A stretch of DNA of 34,501 nt, taken from contig VBKY01000032.1 in NCBI GenBank assembly GCA_005879255.1, positions 10,621 through 45,121 of the forward strand. The letters are read 5' to 3'. This DNA is from Deltaproteobacteria bacterium (GTDB lineage Bacteria; Desulfobacterota_B; Binatia; UBA9968). Positions 22,889 to 31,333 of this stretch are shown here, piece by piece. The notes below the pieces were generated by a model. The model did not search any database and was not told the origin of the DNA. It saw only the letters and a program-made list of their open reading frames with translations. The stretch's first letter is position 1, and the number at the start of each line of letters is the position of its first letter. Position numbers and translations under genes: made by a program.

Positions 22889-23371
22889 GTGGCCCAAACA
22901 GAAATAGTCTATGTGACTTACATCGCCACCACGGCTGAAAAGCTGTGGGAAGCGTTAACCGATGGCGAATTCACGCGACGATATTGGGGTGGAAGGCGGA
23001 TCCAATCCGATTGGAAGGTGGGCTCGCCCGTTCGACACGTTCGGGAGGATGGCGGCATCGATTGGCAGGGTGAGGTATTGCAGTCAGAGCGTCCCCGTCT
23101 ACTTTCCTACACATTCCATATGGAGATCAGCGAGGAGCACCGCCGCGACCAACCCTCACGGGTGACGTTCGAACTTCAGCCGATGGGTTCCATCGTGAAA
23201 CTCACTTTGATACACGATGATTTCGGATCAGAGAAGCCAACCTTCGAGACCACACGGCATGGTTGGCCGGCAATCATGTCGAGCCTCAAGAGCTTGCTCG
23301 AGACTGGAAGTCCACTGCCCTTCCAGGGGCTCGGCTTTGGGCCGTCCAACAAAGCGCCTGGGCGACTCTAA
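22889..23371 (+). CDS. SRPBCC / AHSA1 (PF08327) family protein
   Basis: A 160-residue helix-grip protein: YVTYIATTAEKLWEALTDGE, FTRRYWGGRRIQSDWKVGSP, then WQGEVLQSERPRLLSYTFHM, FELQPMGSIVKLTLIHDDFG and GWPAIMSSLKSLLETGSPLP. This is the full Activator-of-Hsp90-ATPase-homologue domain, which holds a hydrophobic ligand cavity. Bacterial members downstream of ArsR-type regulators have no established function. The start is given as GTG 22889 without a good ribosome site, so it may depend on translation from the stump before it. It is probably the second of two tandem SRPBCC genes, the first now broken. Confidence 0.85.
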   Translation: MAQTEIVYVTYIATTAEKLWEALTDGEFTRRYWGGRRIQSDWKVGSPVRHVREDGGIDWQGEVLQSERPRLLSYTFHMEISEEHRRDQPSRVTFELQPMGSIVKLTLIHDDFGSEKPTFETTRHGWPAIMSSLKSLLETGSPLPFQGLGFGPSNKAPGRL

Positions 23372-23430
23372 TTAGCGAAGCAGGAGTTTCGAGATGGGTG
23401 TTTTTCAAATTTTTTTCTGGAGGATAAATC

Positions 23431-23805
23431 ATGAGCAAGGTCAATGTTCGCTACATTGTTAACGACGTCGATAGAGCAATTCCTTTCTACACCGAGATAC
23501 TCGGTTTCAAGCTCGAGATGCATCCGGCGCCGGGCTTCGCAAGCTTGTCGCGAGGCGATTTGCAATTGTTGCTCAACCGACCCGGCGCCGGCGGGGCCGG
23601 ACAAGCCATGCCGGATGGTCAGGTTCCTGCTTCGGGCGGCTGGAACCGCATCCAGATTGAGGTTGACGACCTGGAAGCCACGGTAGAGAAATTAAGGAAT
23701 GCACACGGACGGTTCCGCAACGCCATCGTGACCGGCAACGGCGGCAAGCAAATCCTTATCGAGGATCCATCCGGCAACCCGATTGAGCTGTTCCAGCCGT
23801 TCTAG
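23431..23805 (+). CDS. VOC (glyoxalase/bleomycin-resistance/dioxygenase) superfamily protein
   Basis: A 124-residue single-domain protein: VRYIVNDVDRAIPFYTEILG, FKLEMHPAPGFASLSRGDLQ, LLLNRP, then NRIQIEVDDLEATVEKLRNA and GKQILIEDPSGNPIELFQPF. The paired beta-alpha-beta3 modules are clear. The closing E-D-P-[DS]-G-N-x-I-E-L motif keeps the glutamate ligand (E of PIEL), but the histidine usual in the first strand is replaced by R7, so metal binding may be altered. The start has GGAGGA upstream. It follows the SRPBCC gene by 59 bases and is probably in the ArsR-controlled transcript. Substrate unknown. Confidence 0.88.
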   Translation: MSKVNVRYIVNDVDRAIPFYTEILGFKLEMHPAPGFASLSRGDLQLLLNRPGAGGAGQAMPDGQVPASGGWNRIQIEVDDLEATVEKLRNAHGRFRNAIVTGNGGKQILIEDPSGNPIELFQPF

Positions 23806-23968
23806 GGCGATTACGGACGCGAGAGTGCGCTTTTATCTGAGGCGGATTTCCCGGCAGGACTCTATAAAAAACGATAACGTGAAATGTGATTGGATTCGCT
23901 ATCAGAGCTTCGGATTTGGATTGAATGCGCGGCTTGGAGAAAGCGGGGCGTGATACATGAACGTCCAA

Positions 23969-24146
23969 TTACGGAATTAAGATTCCATCTTCAGATTCGA
24001 TCAACTCAGCCAGCTCTTCGAGAAGCAAATCAAGTTCGATTTGCTCTTCTGATTCTGAGACGGGTTTCGTGTTTGTCGGCTCCGACAATCCAGGCTCGGC
24101 ATGAGCCGCAACAAGCGCGAAATTTAGAAATTTAGCCATTTCCATT
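23969..24146 (-). pseudogene. Broken copy of the small repeated protein gene (copy A)
   Basis: The start region (ATGGAAATGGCTAAA with GGAGTG upstream, from 24146) and the end (LLLEELAELIESEDGILIP, stop at 23969) match the intact copy at 25785-25973. They lie in different frames: the 178 bases are one more than a multiple of three, with a likely extra T in the TTTT run near 24118-24121. The DNA upstream is also shared (CACTCC before the start, and GCAATGA-x-x-GGCCA further up). A decayed duplicate. Confidence 0.6.
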
Positions 24147-24319
24147 GCCGCACTCCATCGACTGGTTTACCTAAGCGATACGCAATGACCGGGCCACATC
24201 GAAAAAACGAGACCTTTGACTGCTTCGGACGGCGATTAGTGAGGAAAAAGGCGGATACTGTGCGTAGGATCTGCCTACGCACGAATTCAATCGCGGAAAA
24301 CTAAGTAACATGGATCGGC

Positions 24320-24466
24320 AACTTAGTTTACGGTGTCCGTCACGCCGGAGAAAGCAGCAGAGCTCTTTGAAATTTCTGGATTCCGGGTCGCCTCGGCCTC
24401 ATGCTGACTCGGCCAGAACGATGCAACGAACCAGGCACCGAATTTCTAAGACACAATATTAGCTAG
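24320..24466. repeat. Decayed MITE-like element, related to element C
   Basis: Shares CTTTGAAATT-x-CTGGATTCCGGGTCGC with element C, and ends with GAATTTCTAAGACACAATAT followed by TAGCT, similar to C's terminal repeat. The left end is degenerate. It fills part of the 24147-24624 gap before the SBP gene, where nothing else is recognisable. Confidence 0.5.
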
Positions 24467-24624
24467 CTCTCCCTTGACGCCCGTGTTCGCACTGCCCTAT
24501 TTTATTTCGGGAGTCCTTTATCGAGGCACCTCTATTGGTCCGCCATTGCTGCAAAAAAGGCAATCGGCAGCAGACGATAATAAAAGTGCTGGCATCAAAT
24601 ACAAACAAAACGAAGGAGCGACAA

Positions 24625-25704
24625 ATAGCGCGCCAATCCGTGCTCAAGTCGTGCTGGTCGGCGGCAGCGGTTGCCGCGCTTTTGGTGAGTCACGCGCCGG
24701 TTGACGCTCAGACGTTGAGTGAACTTATCGCCGGAGCAAAAATAGAATCGGAAATGTCATTCGTTGCGGGGCCGACCACTTTTGGTGGCCGGCAAGCCTT
24801 CGCGGAGCTCCAGGCTGCCTTCAACAAAAAATTCAGCTTGAATGCGCGGCTCAACCTCACCGCGGGACCAAGCATGCCGGCGATGGCCGCCCGGATCATC
24901 ACGGAAGCCAAAGCAGGTAGAAAATCATCGACCGACATCCACCTGGGTCCGCCGGCGACTCATGCGGAGCTCCATAACGGCAGACTATTGGAGCGCGTCA
25001 ACTATTCGAGGATATTTCCTTGGGTGACAAAGGAAATGGAGATTCTCCCAGGCGACACGGTCCTCGTTTATACTTCGCTGCAAGGAATTTTGTACAACTC
25101 CAATCTATTGCCCAGGGACAAAGCGCCGAAGACCTATGAAGACCTTGTCGATCCAAGGCTGAGTCGAAGCTGGGAAGGAAAAATGGCCATCCCGCCCTAC
25201 AGCTCGTGGTTGGTCGAGTTGTCGCTTTTATGGGGTGAAAAAAAAGTACTCGACTATCTACACAAGCTATTACCTTTAAGCGCCGGTCAAGTGCGTTATG
25301 GTGAGATTGAAGAGCGAGTGAGCAGTGGAGAGTTCCTCGTCATGGCCAATAGCGGTTCGGCGGTGGAGGGTATGTGGGAGTGGCAGGCGAAGGGAGCCCC
25401 ATTGGTTGGTGTGACCGCGTCCGACCCGGTGCTGACTTCATATTTCCAGCTCGGTGTGCCCAAGAACTCCGCGCATCCTAACTTAGCCAAGCTGTTTGTT
25501 GCTTTCATGGCGTCCCCAGAGGCGCAACGAATTGTTGACAAATACGAGAAGCGTTCATCGCACCTGGTTGAGGGAACGCGCATGGCTAAGTACGTCAAGG
25601 AAAACCGTCTGAAACTGCAGAGCGCCAGCGATCTGATCGCGTCGTTTCACGAGGGAAAGGGTCTCGAATTTAGAGCCGAGCTCACCAATATGCTCAAGCC
25701 ATGA
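24625..25704 (+). CDS. Extracellular solute-binding protein, iron(III)-type, with unusual start codon
   Basis: A binding protein of about 360 residues. After the signal peptide (VLKSCWSAAAVAALLVSHAPVDAQ) the mature part reads LSELIAGAKIESEMSFVAGP, AFAELQAAFNKKFSLNARLN and KSSTDIHLGPPATHAEL. GILYNSNLLPRDKAPKTYEDLVDPRL and LAKLFVAFMASPEAQRIVDKYEK follow, the order of PF13416-type SBPs. A perfect AAGGAG (24613-24618) lies six bases before an ATA codon at 24625, exactly where an ATG would start the signal peptide. The next normal start, GTG 24640, is too far from that site. Either AUA is used or an ATG has mutated. The gene stands alone between two copies of a small repeated gene; ligand unknown. 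Confidence 0.8.
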   Translation: MARQSVLKSCWSAAAVAALLVSHAPVDAQTLSELIAGAKIESEMSFVAGPTTFGGRQAFAELQAAFNKKFSLNARLNLTAGPSMPAMAARIITEAKAGRKSSTDIHLGPPATHAELHNGRLLERVNYSRIFPWVTKEMEILPGDTVLVYTSLQGILYNSNLLPRDKAPKTYEDLVDPRLSRSWEGKMAIPPYSSWLVELSLLWGEKKVLDYLHKLLPLSAGQVRYGEIEERVSSGEFLVMANSGSAVEGMWEWQAKGAPLVGVTASDPVLTSYFQLGVPKNSAHPNLAKLFVAFMASPEAQRIVDKYEKRSSHLVEGTRMAKYVKENRLKLQSASDLIASFHEGKGLEFRAELTNMLKP

Positions 25705-25784
25705 TGTGTCTCACCGCAGGGACTATTTTGTGTCACGGGCGGGACTATTGCAGTATCTGCCACTTCGTTGCGGCAGGGCCCAAA

Positions 25785-25973
25785 CTACGGAATTAATACG
25801 CCACCTTGGGATTTGATAAACTCGGCCAGTTCAGCAAGTTCTTCGAGAAGCGGGTCAGATTGTCTTTGTTCGACAGACTCCAACGTGATGGATTTTGTGT
25901 TTCTACAGACAGTTGATCTAGGCGCCGTGTTAGGGGCGATAGGCATCTGCTCTTGAGGCTTAGCCATTTCCAT
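25785..25973 (-). CDS. Small conserved protein of unknown function (intact copy B)
   Basis: A 62-residue acidic protein starting MEMAKPQEQMPIAPN and ending DPLLEELAELAEFIKSQGGVLIP. The first part is variable and proline-rich; the last 22 residues form a predicted amphipathic helix plus a GG-x-LIP tail. A broken paralogue at 23969-24146 keeps the same start and tail, which argues for a real gene family. GGAGTG lies before the ATG. I do not recognise the family; the helix and short tail might bind a partner protein. It is convergent with the SBP gene. Confidence 0.55.
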   Translation of the reverse strand: MEMAKPQEQMPIAPNTAPRSTVCRNTKSITLESVEQRQSDPLLEELAELAEFIKSQGGVLIP

Positions 25974-26467
25974 TGTAGCACTCCGTTAGGTCGCTTTGGC
26001 CATACTAGATGCAATGAGTAGGCCAGTGAAAAAAACGAGGCATTCGGTTCATCCGGCAGCGCTTGCAGGGGGGAAGCTCTCAGTCGGTATGAGTAATATA
26101 TCTCTATCGCCCATGCATTCTGGCGCGCAAGAGTGCCACTTTGCCGCGCATTCGAGAAAGTCATTCGGCATCGGCATATTCACCCGTGGTTTCGCGTAAT
26201 TGGGGCAGGGGGCCGATCGTGTGATTGAACTTCGAAACGATAGCAATCTGTCGGTGCTTCTTTAATTCCGATAATTGATTTGCACCTGCGGATCCGATTT
26301 TGGGGAACTCCGCCCCAGCGTCTCCAGTTAGTCCCGGGCGCCGTTACTTGTGACGGTCTCGCCTTTTGACTGACAAGGAGTGACAATTGCGTCATTACGC
26401 GAGGTTACGCGAAGAGGCACCGAAGTGATGAACCCCTCTTCTCACCGCTTCGATTACACTGGCGAAC
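25974..26467. other. Gap without a recognisable gene
   Basis: The first 70 bases resemble the DNA upstream of copy A at 24147-24220, so the duplicated unit includes its promoter region. The remainder contains only short open frames lacking ribosome sites or family resemblance. Confidence 0.4.
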
Positions 26468-27784
26468 TCAGAACCTGTCGTTGATCCATTTTGCCGTGTA
26501 GTCGAAAAAGTTCTTTCTGGCATTGGCATACTCTGCCGCGCCTGTCGCGCAGTTGGTGCACGCGCCAATGCTGGTCATCGAGCCTTCGACGACGATGAAA
26601 TCTTTGTCGGCGCTTTTTGAATTGAGATAATTGATCTCCACCTCCTGGAGCAAATTCTGAAACGACGCCTGATGCGCGACCGCAAGCAGCGGGACGCTGA
26701 CGCTTTGCACCATGCACGGCGTCGAGTTGTTGCTGGAGCAAAGATCGATCTGTTTCTCATCCATGGAATTGGTCGACCGAATCGCGTTGCTGCTGAGAAA
26801 TGATCTGACCGTAAGGCCGCCCCTGGCGCCCTCGCTAAATGTGCGATTGAGCTTGGCGAGCTCCGGTCGCGAAGGCGCAATGCTTTCGACGACTTGCTTG
26901 ACGACGGTGCCGTCGTTCTTGAGCAATTTTTCGGGCTGAAGGGTCGTGTGCCTGATGCTCGAATCGAGCGACAAAAGACGCGCGTTGTCGAATCCTGGGA
27001 TGTTAAATGGGCCGTCATCACTATAAATCTCTTTGCCGGTTTCGATGCGCCGCAGTTGCCCTAAGGCAATGTCGATCAAGCGATTCATTCGGGCCGATTG
27101 CGCGGCAAAATAATCTTTCTTGAACGATTCGGAGTAGCGCGAAGAACCATTAGGATTAAACCCGTTGTTAGCTGAAAAGGGATCCAATTTTGGATCACCT
27201 CGGCCGCCCCGTATGTCTGAGGTCGCCGGATTTACGCTTCGCAGTCGCAGAATCGGATTTCCCGGGTGGCCGTCGGAAAGGATGATGCCATTCGCCGGCG
27301 TAAGCCCTTTTAATTCGTTACCGCATTGGACGAGCTTATTCGGTCCCTGGCAAACGGCGGGTCCTTTTTCCGCGACCGCTTGATAAAAGCTCATGGTCAC
27401 GCCGCCGCCGCTGTGCCCGTAAAGAATGATCTTACCGCCGGCTCCAAGCTGTTTCTTGAGGTGATTTACTCCCTCGCTCACATCCAGTGGAATCAATTCC
27501 CATCTGACTGAGGACTCGCTGTTTTCAAACCGCGAGTTCATGCAGAGAACCATGAAACCTCTCTTGGCAAATTCGCCGCAGGCGACATGATTCATATAGT
27601 TTGCTTCGCGATGCATAACGATAATCCCAATGTGGGGCTCCGGGCCGGACTCGGGTTTGTAGAGCGCGCCCTTGGCGCGACCCAGCTGAACGAACGTGGG
27701 GCTGCTCTGAGCCCAGGATCGCGAGCCGAGGACGATGAGTGTAAAAGCGATGGATATCGCGAACGCCAAAATATTTCTTTGCAT
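26468..27784 (-). CDS. Secreted alpha/beta hydrolase
   Basis: A 438-residue protein. A signal peptide (MQRNILAFAISIAFTLIVLG, then SRSWAQ) points to export. The hydrolase fold begins IGIIVMHREANYMNHVACGE, FAKRGFMVLCMNSRF, and the nucleophile elbow is ILYGHSGGGVT with Ser125. Later landmarks are NGIILSDGHPGNPILRL and, near the C-terminus, VPLLAVAHQASFQ and KDFIVVEGSMTSIGAC. The catalytic acid and histidine cannot be placed with confidence. Six cysteines in the mature part suit a periplasmic location with disulfides. I start it at ATG 27784; the frame stays open for 65 more codons, but that stretch is unlike a protein. It is longer than simple esterases (250-320 residues). Substrate unknown. Confidence 0.8.
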   Translation of the reverse strand: MQRNILAFAISIAFTLIVLGSRSWAQSSPTFVQLGRAKGALYKPESGPEPHIGIIVMHREANYMNHVACGEFAKRGFMVLCMNSRFENSESSVRWELIPLDVSEGVNHLKKQLGAGGKIILYGHSGGGVTMSFYQAVAEKGPAVCQGPNKLVQCGNELKGLTPANGIILSDGHPGNPILRLRSVNPATSDIRGGRGDPKLDPFSANNGFNPNGSSRYSESFKKDYFAAQSARMNRLIDIALGQLRRIETGKEIYSDDGPFNIPGFDNARLLSLDSSIRHTTLQPEKLLKNDGTVVKQVVESIAPSRPELAKLNRTFSEGARGGLTVRSFLSSNAIRSTNSMDEKQIDLCSSNNSTPCMVQSVSVPLLAVAHQASFQNLLQEVEINYLNSKSADKDFIVVEGSMTSIGACTNCATGAAEYANARKNFFDYTAKWINDRF

Positions 27785-27823
27785 GATTACTTGTTCGCCT
27801 TCTGGTGAGAAATTTTGCGCCGG

Positions 27824-27838
27824 TGGGAACGGTTCCCA
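27824..27838. promoter_or_regulatory. Palindrome in a divergent intergenic region
   Basis: TGGGAAC-G-GTTCCCA, a perfect 7-bp inverted repeat about one central base, lies 40 bases upstream of the hydrolase start in the gap between two divergent genes. It could be an operator. The rest of the 27785-28071 gap shows nothing recognisable. Confidence 0.3.
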
Positions 27839-28071
27839 GATCCAGTTCTTAACACAGGCATGCCGCCAATGGCAGAATGCTCCGGCGAGGTTGCAAAGAG
27901 GAAAAATCCATGTCGTTTGAGACCTTGTGCGTTTCGCCTCCCGCTCGCGCCGGCGATCGCGACAACGATTTTGTCGCAATCAGTGCCAGACTAGAAGGAT
28001 AGCGAATCCAGCTGGACATTTTCTCCCGCTTGGAGTAATCGGGGCTTAAACGAATGAGCCCGGGAGCGACG

Positions 28072-29067
28072 ATGAAACGGTGGACGACCCTAATCTTTCT
28101 CACGGGGTTTTTGCTGTCGCTGCTGACTCCGACATTTTCAGCGGAGGTACCGCTGAAGGTCATCAACGTCGCAGTGCCGGCTGTCTCGCTCCTGCAGGCG
28201 CCCCTGTTCGTCGCCATCGATGCCGGCGCATTCAGGAAATATCGCATGGAAGTGCGCTATATCGTCACCGGCGCGCGGACTATCCAGGCGCTGATCGGCG
28301 ACTCCGTCCAATTCGCTCAGGGCGTTTCCAGCCGGACCGTTCCCGCCGCGGTTCTGGCGGGAGCCGACGCGGTGTTGATCGCCAACTTCAGCGATAAGCT
28401 TCTGTTCACTATGCACAGCGCTCCGGAAATCAATTCTCTGCAAGACCTGAAAGGAAAAGTTGTCGGGGTCTCCGGCATCGGCGGCTCGACCGACTTCGCC
28501 ACCCGGTTGGCACTCCGAGAAGCAGGACTTGTCCCCGACAAAGATGTCGCCATCCGCGGCGTCGGCGGAGTGCCGGAAACCGTGGCAGCGTTGAAAGCGA
28601 AAGTCGTTCACGCCGGCACGCTGTCGCCGCCTTCCTCGTTCGTGGCGCAAAAGGCGGGGTTCAAAATGCTATTCGATATGACACGCCTGGGCGTCGACTA
28701 TGTCTCGTCCGGTCTGGGCGTGAAAAGGGCTTCGATTGTATCTAACCGGCTAGAGGTGAAACAGTTCCTTATGGCGATGATCGAGGGTGCGAAGATTCTG
28801 ACGAAGGACGAGGAGTTTGCCCTGCGCGTATTGACCAAGCATACCAGGATCGCGGATCGTGACGTGCTGAAACAAAGCTACAGTTACCTGAGACCTTATT
28901 TCTTGAAAGTGCCGTATCCGTCACCACGAGCAATCAAAGACACTTTGGATGTGCTTGCCAAGGACATCCCGAAAGCGAAGGATGCCGACCCTAAGGATTT
29001 CATCGACAGCTCGGTGTTAAAAGAAATTGAACAGAGCGGATATATCGAGAACGTTTATGGCAAATAA
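28072..29067 (+). CDS. NMT1/SsuA-like periplasmic substrate-binding protein
   Basis: A 331-residue protein with a signal peptide (MKRWTTLIFLTGFLLSLLTP, then TFSA). The mature part reads INVAVPAVSLLQAPLFVAID, AGAFRKYRMEVRYIVTG, then GDSVQFAQGVSSRTVPAAVLAGAD, LQDLKGKVVGVSGIGGSTDF and DKDVAIRGVGGVPETVAALKA, the order of PF09084 (NMT1). It ends DPKDFIDSSVLKEIEQSGYI, a tail shared with the protein at 30306-31313 (PEEFVDTSFVAELDKSGFI). Starts at 28054 and 28072 are possible; GGGAG before 28072 favours the latter. Its 3' end overlaps the following amidohydrolase start, suggesting a substrate-capture and breakdown pair. No permease or ATPase is linked. Confidence 0.87.
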   Translation: MKRWTTLIFLTGFLLSLLTPTFSAEVPLKVINVAVPAVSLLQAPLFVAIDAGAFRKYRMEVRYIVTGARTIQALIGDSVQFAQGVSSRTVPAAVLAGADAVLIANFSDKLLFTMHSAPEINSLQDLKGKVVGVSGIGGSTDFATRLALREAGLVPDKDVAIRGVGGVPETVAALKAKVVHAGTLSPPSSFVAQKAGFKMLFDMTRLGVDYVSSGLGVKRASIVSNRLEVKQFLMAMIEGAKILTKDEEFALRVLTKHTRIADRDVLKQSYSYLRPYFLKVPYPSPRAIKDTLDVLAKDIPKAKDADPKDFIDSSVLKEIEQSGYIENVYGK

Positions 29068-30217
29068 AATGGCATACCGATTCATCTCTGCCGATGACCA
29101 CATCGATCTGCGTTGGCTGCCGAAAGACCTGTGGACCGAGCGCCTGCCGGCCGGATTGCGAGAACGCGGACCGCGGGTGGTGGAAACGGAAAACGGCGCG
29201 TGCTGGACGTGGGAAGGTCAGACCTTTAGCCCGCATGGTTATTACACAGCCGCACAGGGCAGCGGCGCCATGTGGGCGATCGAGCGCGGCGGCGTGATGC
29301 GCGAAGGGGAGCTGCGTCCGACCACCGCAGATCTTCGTCTGACCGACATGGACCGCGACGGCGCGGACGCTTCGATCATGTACGGTCCGACCGACCCGAT
29401 GGCGATTGCCGACCCTGAGCTGAGGCGGCACTGCTATGAGGCTTATAATGATTGGTTGAGCGACTTTTGCGCTGCCAAGCCCGAGCGCCTGATCGGCGTC
29501 GCGCAACTCTCGATGGAGGATCCTGATGCGGCGCGCGGCGAGCTGGAGCGTCTCGCGAAACGGGGCGGGCTGCGTCATGTAAATATTCTGGCCTCGCGCG
29601 CGAGCCCGCCCGTATATGACGACGCATGGGCGCCCTTCTGGGCCTTGGCTGAGGAAGTCGGCATACCGATCGGTTTTCACCTCGCGGTCTTGGTGAAAAA
29701 GACGCGGCTCGACGACGAAGATCGCGGCGCGGCGAATCATGTGATCGCGGTGGCGTCCCGTTTCGCCAAAGACCCGCCGGGCGTTCAACTTCTCGAACCG
29801 ATCACCGGCCTTATCGTTAGGGGCGTTTTCGATCGCTATCCGCGTCTTAAGATCGTGATGGCCGAAGCCGGCCTGGCCTGGATACCCAGCATGATCCAGG
29901 GCCTCGATATTTGGTATCAGCGTACAAGAGACGGCCGCCGCCTCACGGGCGACGGTCCCATAACACTTCCTGAGTTGTTACCAAGCGAATACTTTCACCG
30001 CCAAATTTGGATCAGCTTCGTCGACGATCCGTTGGGGGTGAAAATGGTCGGCAGCGTCCTCGATGTCGACAAAGTGATGTTCGGTTCCGACTATCCCCAC
30101 CCCGCGAGCACCTGGCCGTACTCCCAGCAGGTCATCGCCGATTCGATGGAAAGCATTTCCGCCGATGTGCGGCAAAAGATTTTCTGCGACAATGCCCGCG
30201 CGCTGTTTGGAATTTAA
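29057..30217 (+). CDS. Amidohydrolase family protein (PF04909), metal site intact
   Basis: A 386-residue TIM-barrel protein of the amidohydrolase-2 group. The N-terminal metal motif is SADDHID (D13, H15), the mid-barrel histidine lies in IPIGFHLAV, and the C-terminal motif is FGSDYPHPAS, so the ligand set is complete. YDDAWAPFWALAEEVG and VFDRYPRLKIVMAEAGLAWI are further family marks. Such proteins decarboxylate or hydrolyse ring compounds. The start is probably ATG 29057, within the last codons of the SBP gene, or ATG 29069 just after its stop; either implies coupling. The amidohydrolase stump at 13034-13285 came from this subgroup. Two more SBP genes follow. Confidence 0.9.
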   Translation: MANKMAYRFISADDHIDLRWLPKDLWTERLPAGLRERGPRVVETENGACWTWEGQTFSPHGYYTAAQGSGAMWAIERGGVMREGELRPTTADLRLTDMDRDGADASIMYGPTDPMAIADPELRRHCYEAYNDWLSDFCAAKPERLIGVAQLSMEDPDAARGELERLAKRGGLRHVNILASRASPPVYDDAWAPFWALAEEVGIPIGFHLAVLVKKTRLDDEDRGAANHVIAVASRFAKDPPGVQLLEPITGLIVRGVFDRYPRLKIVMAEAGLAWIPSMIQGLDIWYQRTRDGRRLTGDGPITLPELLPSEYFHRQIWISFVDDPLGVKMVGSVLDVDKVMFGSDYPHPASTWPYSQQVIADSMESISADVRQKIFCDNARALFGI

Positions 30218-30305
30218 TCGCGGATTTCTCTGCGCGCTGCGAAATAGGCGTTAGGTATCCGCAACAAGCAATATGAAGACGGGCGAGATTCATGAGGAAA
30301 TACCC

Positions 30306-31313
30306 GTGAAAACAGAGTTTCTGCGCATCTGGATTCTCGCATCCTTAATTTTTGTAATCGCGTCAGCGGCGAATACCACTGCGCAGGACAAGCCCCTGAA
30401 GAAGATCTATTGGGGCGTCTCGACTTTGTCGCCCAATTTGTGGATTCCGTGGATCGCCAAAGAGGCGAAGATCTTCGAGAAGAATGGATTGGATGTCGAG
30501 TCGGTCTTGCTGCGCGGCTCGGGCCAGACTTCGCAAGCAATGGTGGCTGGCAGTCTGTTTGCTTCGTCCGTAGCCTCCCCCGCAGTGATGCTGGCGAATC
30601 TGAATGGCGCCGATCTGGCAAATGTGGCGCACGGCATTGCGGCGCAGGGTAGTAAGCTCATGGTAAAACCGGAAATTCGCAAACCGGAAGATCTAAGGGG
30701 TAAAAAAGTAGGGATATCGAGCTTGGGCTCTGCGGGTGACTTGATATTCGGCTATGTTCTACGCAGATACGGTATTGACGCTAACCGGGAAATCAATTTC
30801 TTAGCCGTGGGCAACACGGCCGAGCGGCTTCAGGCGTTGTACTCCGGGGCGGTGGATGGAGCGGACCTAACGTATCCCGCTGACGTACAAGCAGAGCGCA
30901 AGGGATTCCGAGTCTTGCTCGATGCGAAAAAAGAACTGGTTTATCCGACGGCATCCGTCGTGACGCGGCGCAAGACGATCCGGGAAGACCGCGACACGGT
31001 AATGCGCTTCGTGCGCTCTTTTGTGGAAGGGATCGCGTTTTTGAAACACAATAAAGAATTCAGCCAGACGGTCTTGGCGAAATACCTAAGGACCAACGAT
31101 CCTGAATATCTCGAAGGGGCTTACGCGGTTTTTAGGCAAGATTTCATTTCGGCGCCCTATCCGATCACCAAAGGACTGGACGCCGTTTACGAGATTGTCG
31201 CGTACAGGAAACCCGAGATCCGCAATCACAAGCCCGAGGAGTTCGTCGATACAAGTTTTGTCGCTGAGTTGGACAAGAGCGGATTTATCAAGAAGCTCTA
31301 CGAACAAAGATAG
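30306..31313 (+). CDS. NMT1/SsuA-like periplasmic substrate-binding protein
   Basis: A 335-residue protein with a signal peptide (VKTEFLRIWILASLIFVIAS, then AANTTAQ). The mature part reads KKIYWGVSTLSPNLWIPWIA, KEAKIFEKNGLDVESVLLRG, then RKPEDLRGKKVGISSLGSAG and VDGADLTYPADVQAERKGFRVL, the order of PF09084. A start at GTG 30306 fits GAGGA eight bases upstream and the signal peptide; an ATG at 30273 is possible but adds a polar extension. It lies 88 bases after an amidohydrolase gene and 20 before another SBP, probably in one transcript. The C-terminal tail matches the SBP at 28072-29067, so the two are paralogues. Confidence 0.87.
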   Translation: MKTEFLRIWILASLIFVIASAANTTAQDKPLKKIYWGVSTLSPNLWIPWIAKEAKIFEKNGLDVESVLLRGSGQTSQAMVAGSLFASSVASPAVMLANLNGADLANVAHGIAAQGSKLMVKPEIRKPEDLRGKKVGISSLGSAGDLIFGYVLRRYGIDANREINFLAVGNTAERLQALYSGAVDGADLTYPADVQAERKGFRVLLDAKKELVYPTASVVTRRKTIREDRDTVMRFVRSFVEGIAFLKHNKEFSQTVLAKYLRTNDPEYLEGAYAVFRQDFISAPYPITKGLDAVYEIVAYRKPEIRNHKPEEFVDTSFVAELDKSGFIKKLYEQR

Positions 31314-31333
31314 ACAAAAGGCAACGAAATCCC

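Noticed and set aside
26180..26395. A 71-codon minus-strand frame before the hydrolase
   Set aside because: No ribosome site, no family resemblance, and it crosses a repeat-derived region.
29000..29788. Minus-strand open frame of 262 codons over the amidohydrolase
   Set aside because: Shadow of a well conserved amidohydrolase; no ribosome site or known motif.
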